Source: Nitrospiraceae bacterium (GTDB lineage: Bacteria; Nitrospirota; Thermodesulfovibrionia; Thermodesulfovibrionales; Dissulfurispiraceae). From it: a stretch of 15,807 nucleotides of DNA. The translations under genes were made by a program, and so were the position numbers. The stretch spans positions 1 through 15,807 of the forward strand of contig PMYY01000110.1 in the NCBI GenBank assembly GCA_003170655.1. Direction: 5' to 3'. Below, in pieces: positions 14,061 through 15,807 of this stretch (position 1 is its first letter; each line of letters starts with the position of its first letter). The notes under the pieces were generated by a model. The model was not told where the DNA came from. It ran no database searches and saw nothing but the letters and a program-made list of their open reading frames with translations.

Positions 14061-14285
14061 ATGAAGAAGGTATTGGCAATCGTTCTTTCACTCATGCTGC
14101 TCGCAGTATTCGCACTTGGTTGCAAGAAGGCTCCTGAGGCTCCTGCTCCTGCTCCTGCTCCCGTTGCAGCTCCGTCCACTGAGAAGTCAACGTCAACGTC
14201 AACGACAACGACTCCGGCTCCCGGGACTACTGAGAAGGCAACGTCAACAACGACGACAACGACTCCGGCTCCTGAAAAGAAGTAG
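14061..14285 (+). CDS. Small Ala/Pro/Thr-rich lipoprotein of unknown function
   Basis: The 74-residue precursor has a classic lipoprotein signal (MKKVLAIVLSLMLLAVF) with lipobox ALGC, giving a 54-residue mature protein starting at Cys21. After KKAPEA the mature part is low-complexity: an Ala-Pro run, then two similar units of about 18-19 residues, each with TEK, a Ser/Thr run and PAP. It ends in EKK. The start is certain: AAGGAGGTGAT (14044-14054), an 11-nt match to the complement of the 16S rRNA 3' end, precedes the ATG. A strong promoter and strong terminator make it a stand-alone, probably highly expressed gene. The extended, disordered composition suggests a surface or periplasmic spacer. 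The C-terminal lysine invites comparison with peptidoglycan-linked Lpp, but no coiled-coil pattern is present and that is speculative. Confidence 0.85.
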   Translation: MKKVLAIVLSLMLLAVFALGCKKAPEAPAPAPAPVAAPSTEKSTSTSTTTTPAPGTTEKATSTTTTTTPAPEKK

Positions 14286-14305
14286 CACCGCCTTTATACG
14301 CACAG

Positions 14306-14350
14306 AACACCATGAGGGACAGCGATGTCTCTCATGGTGTTGCTTTTTTT
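14306..14350 (+). terminator. Near-perfect intrinsic terminator after the small lipoprotein gene
   Basis: A 16-bp stem (14306-14321 with 14326-14341, a single G-U pair) closes a GCGA tetraloop and is followed by GC and seven T residues (14344-14350). This is a strong rho-independent terminator for the rightward transcript, 20 bp after the stop codon. Confidence 0.93.
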
Positions 14351-14369
14351 AGGAAAATATTGCTATTAT
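14340..14369 (+). promoter_or_regulatory. Possible promoter of rimP-nusA
   Basis: TTGCTT (14340-14345) and TATTAT (14364-14369) are separated by 18 nt. The -35 would overlap the T run of the preceding terminator. The expected start near 14376 is followed by a hairpin with a T-rich tail before rimP. The match is moderate. Confidence 0.35.
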
Positions 14370-14399
14370 TGAACATCATTTCCTGTGACGAAAACGCTT

Positions 14400-14427
14400 A
14401 AGAGTGGGCATTCCCACTCTTTTGTTT
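14400..14427 (+). terminator. Hairpin with T-rich tail in the rimP leader, possible attenuator
   Basis: AAGAGTGGG (14400-14408) pairs perfectly with CCCACTCTT (14413-14421) around a 4-nt loop and is followed by TTGTTTT. It ends 14 nt before the rimP ATG. It could be a second terminator for upstream transcription, or an attenuator if transcription starts between it and the terminator at 14306-14350. Confidence 0.6.
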
Positions 14428-14441
14428 TATGGGGTATTTCA

Positions 14442-14951
14442 ATGAACCGCGCTGATGATATAAAAGGGAAGATCCATGAACTTGCCGAGCAGGTGGCCGA
14501 GGACGAGGGGCTGGAACTTGTTGATATCATTATCCTCGGCACCGGGCGCAAGATGCTGCTTCGGGTAATTATTGACAAGGAGAGCGGCGTAACCGTCGGC
14601 GACTGCGAGCGCATGAGCAGGGGGATAGAGGCACTCCTAGATGTGGAGGATATTGTCAAGGCCGCCTACACGCTCGAAGTATCTTCACCAGGTTTGGACC
14701 GGCCCCTGGTAAAAATGAAGGACTTCGAGAGGAACAGGGGCAAACTGGCGAGGGTCATCACCTCTGAAAAGATCGGCAATGAGACTTTCTTCATCGGAAG
14801 GATCATCGACACCGGCGACCATTGGATAAGACTGCGGCTCGAAGAGAAACCAGCGAAGGGTCATGCGAAGAAAAAAGTGGCTGAAGAACCGCGGGATGCA
14901 TTCATCCCGTTTGAAAAGATTTCGAAGGCGAATCTCGAAATTCAGCCTTGA
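14442..14951 (+). CDS. rimP: Ribosome maturation factor RimP
   Basis: RimP assists late assembly of the 30S subunit. The 169-residue protein has the N-terminal alpha/beta domain (about 1-80, with EGLELVDI, RVIIDKESGVTVGDCERMSR and LDVEDIV). The highly characteristic LEVSSPGLDRPL (about 84-95) follows, then the C-terminal SH3-like domain. A Lys/Ala-rich insertion (around AKGHAKKK) precedes FIPFEKISKANL. Length is slightly above the usual 150-160 because of that insertion. The ATG at 14442 matches the family N terminus. A GTG at 14385 in the same frame would translate through the leader hairpin and is unlikely. The only ribosome site seen is a weak GGGG. nusA follows 26 bp later, the usual rimP-nusA order. 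Confidence 0.94.
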   Translation: MNRADDIKGKIHELAEQVAEDEGLELVDIIILGTGRKMLLRVIIDKESGVTVGDCERMSRGIEALLDVEDIVKAAYTLEVSSPGLDRPLVKMKDFERNRGKLARVITSEKIGNETFFIGRIIDTGDHWIRLRLEEKPAKGHAKKKVAEEPRDAFIPFEKISKANLEIQP

Positions 14952-14977
14952 AATAGAGTATTAAAAGGGGTATCGAT

Positions 14978-15807
14978 ATGTCAAAAGAACTCTGCTTTGT
15001 GATAGACCAGATTGGAAGGGACAAGGGCCTCTCGCGCGACGCCCTAATCAAGCTCCTTGAAGCCGCCCTGCTGTCGGCGGCAAAAAAGCGATTTGTGCAC
15101 AAACCCAATGTTGATCTTCGGATAGACCCCAAGACCTGCAACATTACCGTCTTCGAGGTGAAGACCGTGGTCGATACGGTTACAACCCCGGATGAAGAGA
15201 TATCCATCAACGATGCCCATGCGGTTGATCCCGGCAAAGCTATCGGCGATACAATGGAACTGCCAGTGCTTCTTAAGGACTTCGGGAGGATAGCGGCACA
15301 GACGGCCAAACAGGTACTTTTTCAGAAGGTGAGAGAAGCGGAGCGGGACGTCATCTTCGAGGAATACAAAGACAAAATCGGGCAAATCATCAGTGGCACG
15401 GTCATAAGAAAAGAAAAGGGCTTCTACTTCGTAGCCCTGGGCAAAGCCGAAGCGGTACTGCCCCAGCGCGAAACCCTGCCCAGCGAAACACTTAAACGCG
15501 GCGATATTGTAAAAGCGTACCTGGCAGATGTGAAGCAGACAGCAAAGGGTCCGGCAATTGTGCTTTCTAGGAACGATCCTAACTTTATCGCCGGGCTTTT
15601 CAAGATGGAAGTTCCGGAGATACATGACGGCATAGTATCGATCAAAGGTATCGCCAGAGAACCAGGAGAACGCACGAAGATTGCTGTCGCATCGAGAGAT
15701 ACGTCAGTCGACCCGGTGGGGGCCTGTGTAGGCATGAAAGGCACTCGCGTCCAGTCGATAGTCAGGGAGGTTAAGGGCGAGCGCATCGATATTATTCCCT
15801 GGAGCGA
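14978..15807 (+). CDS. nusA: Transcription termination/antitermination factor NusA, cut by the window end
   Basis: NusA binds RNA polymerase and nascent RNA, and modulates pausing, termination and antitermination. The frame runs open from the ATG at 14978 to the window edge, giving 276 complete codons and no stop. The N-terminal polymerase-binding domain covers about 1-130 (MSKELCFVIDQIGRDKGLSR, LLEAALLSAAKK, TAKQVLFQKVREAER). The S1 domain covers about 135-200 (GQIISGTV, AVLPQRETLP, IVLSRNDPNFIAGLF). KH1 starts near 215 and carries VDPVGACVGMKGTRVQSIV (about 244-262), the family signature. The KH2 and C-terminal regions lie beyond the window. A weak AAAAGGGG is the ribosome site. It probably forms one operon with rimP. 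Confidence 0.96.
   Translation, partial: MSKELCFVIDQIGRDKGLSRDALIKLLEAALLSAAKKRFVHKPNVDLRIDPKTCNITVFEVKTVVDTVTTPDEEISINDAHAVDPGKAIGDTMELPVLLKDFGRIAAQTAKQVLFQKVREAERDVIFEEYKDKIGQIISGTVIRKEKGFYFVALGKAEAVLPQRETLPSETLKRGDIVKAYLADVKQTAKGPAIVLSRNDPNFIAGLFKMEVPEIHDGIVSIKGIAREPGERTKIAVASRDTSVDPVGACVGMKGTRVQSIVREVKGERIDIIPWS

Noticed and set aside
14116..14352. Arg/Leu-rich open frame overlapping the small lipoprotein gene
   Set aside because: It is an out-of-frame reading of the CCTGCT and ACG triplet repeats and runs through the terminator.
14385..14441. N-terminal extension of RimP from GTG 14385
   Set aside because: It would translate through a terminator-like hairpin and adds residues not found in the family.
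1..15807. Mobile elements, CRISPR arrays, tRNA or rRNA genes, a new defence system
   Set aside because: I looked on both strands and saw no transposase, regular spacer-repeat array, RNA gene or unfamiliar multi-gene cassette; the window is mainly conserved core genes.

Overview
The window looks like chromosomal housekeeping DNA from a diderm (Gram-negative-type) bacterium of roughly balanced base composition. Evidence for an outer membrane is a LolC/LolD lipoprotein-release pair and two lipobox proteins. The gene order (lysS-lolC-x-lolD next to thrS-infC-rpmI-rplT-pheS-pheT, divergent from tpiA-secG, then rimP-nusA) would suit Nitrospirota or Desulfobacterota-like lineages. That placement is inference from organisation, not from a phylogeny.

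Leftward block (minus strand, read from about 11000 down to 114): lysS; lolC, a 113-residue single-pass membrane protein and lolD, joined by 4-bp ATGA overlaps; then the classical thrS-infC-rpmI-rplT-pheS-pheT translation cluster. A strong intrinsic terminator and fresh promoter-like sequences separate rpmI from rplT. Past pheT lies a weakly supported open frame (114-485) and a hairpin near the window edge. Both thrS and infC appear to start at AUA codons, each exactly 7 nt after a GGAGG. PheT is short because it lacks the usual internal EMAPII-like tRNA-binding (B2) domain.

Rightward block (plus strand, from 11084): tpiA and secG (a likely two-gene unit), a family-5 peptide-binding lipoprotein, a monocistronic 74-residue Ala/Pro/Thr-rich lipoprotein with its own promoter, a very strong ribosome site and a near-perfect terminator, then rimP and the start of nusA, which runs off the right edge.

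The lysS and tpiA genes diverge from a 59-bp core whose two -35 hexamers lie in a perfect 9-bp inverted repeat. Both start codons sit about where transcription should begin, and neither has a Shine-Dalgarno sequence, which suggests paired leaderless mRNAs. Degenerate tandem repeats occur between genes: three octad arrays (two inverted between infC and rpmI, one after secG reading into the next gene) and one heptad array between lysS and lolC.

I found no mobile element, CRISPR array, tRNA or rRNA gene, and no obvious new defence or metabolic system. The interest lies in initiation signals, small genes, a domain loss and intergenic repeats.
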